Source: JTS-RE94 sp041750795
GTDB taxonomy: Bacteria; Planctomycetota; Planctomycetia; Pirellulales; PALSA-1355
DNA length: 5,036 nucleotides
NCBI GenBank assembly: GCA_041750795.1
Contig: JBGSYQ010000174.1
Span: 1-5,036, forward strand
Direction of reading: 5' to 3'
The notes beneath the pieces were generated by a model. That model saw only the letters and a list, made by a program, of their open reading frames with translations. It searched no databases and was not told where the DNA came from. Of the stretch, positions 4,980-5,036 are shown piece by piece; position 1 is the stretch's first letter; the number at the start of each line of letters is the position of its first letter. A program made the position numbers and the translations under genes.

Positions 4980-5036
4980 AGGAGGCGCATTGCCAAGGAG
5001 GCGTGTCATGTCGAGTATCAAGTCGGCGCGGATCGA
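4896..5036 (+). mobile_element. Possible left end of an inserted element (runs off right edge)
   Basis: Similarity of the trypsin-like gene stops at about 4895. The next 110 bases contain an imperfect hairpin (CCCAG-GGCG / CGCC-CTGGG, 4896-4920), a second hairpin (GGCAAA/TTTGCC, 4937-4953) and the direct repeat AAGGAGGCG (4979-4987 and 4995-5003), and then a new gene start at 5008. This is how an insertion sequence interrupting a gene looks. I cannot see the other end, a target duplication, or a recognisable terminal repeat, so the family is unknown. Confidence 0.4.
5008..5036 (+). CDS. Start of an unidentified gene (partial)
   Basis: The ATG at 5008 is preceded by AAGGAGG (4995-5001) with a 6-base spacer, the strongest ribosome binding site in the window. 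Only M-S-S-I-K-S-A-R-I and two further bases are present. Its position behind the break in the trypsin-like gene suggests a transposase, but nine residues cannot identify it. Confidence 0.5.

Noticed and set aside
4475..4996. Minus-strand open frame of 173 codons
   Set aside because: It is antisense to the trypsin-like gene and has no domain or start signal.

Overview
The window looks like planctomycete chromosome, probably Pirellulales-like. This is an inference from gene style: mostly single genes with irregular gaps, an integrase tail of a type I associate with planctomycetes, tandem trypsin-like proteins carrying G-P-W-P motifs, and an integron-type integrase lying in the same direction as the genes after it. 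No sequence here fixes the species.

Left part (1-1710), minus strand and GC-rich: the N-terminal end of a phospholipase D / cardiolipin synthase-like protein runs off the left edge. Upstream of it is a complete CNNM/CorC (HlyC) membrane protein with a DUF21 domain, two CBS motifs and a CorC_HlyC domain. Both appear to be ordinary housekeeping or envelope genes. A 16-bp direct repeat covers the stop codon of the CNNM gene.

Middle part (1711-3330): a recombination scrapyard without a clear intact long gene. It starts with a dense run of short, nearly perfect hairpins (1865-2120) and a 13-bp tandem duplication. Next comes an ATG-less + strand frame (2168-2482) resembling the C-terminal tail of planctomycete tyrosine integrases and carrying a tRNA T-arm-like sequence. 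It overlaps a small ORF (2475-2693) by ATGTCTGA. After a gap of about 240 bases, the last 90 or so codons of an IntI-type integron integrase follow on the + strand, cut off at the 5' side.

Right part (3216-5036), + strand and visibly less GC-rich: short att-like sites (GTTAGGC, GTTCTGC and GCAGAAC) flank a small lipoprotein gene, suggesting a captured cassette in a reverse-orientation integron. It is followed by a secreted protein with two trypsin-like (S1C/HtrA-type) repeats. In the first repeat all three expected triad positions are substituted. The second repeat breaks off just after its G-P-W-P motif, where unrelated DNA begins. That DNA leads into the start of another gene with a strong ribosome binding site (5008), plausibly the left end of an insertion sequence.

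Taken together, the stable minus-strand genes adjoin an accessory region that has captured and lost DNA through a phage-type integrase, an integron and probably an insertion sequence. The hairpin array and the degenerate integron are the parts most worth checking.
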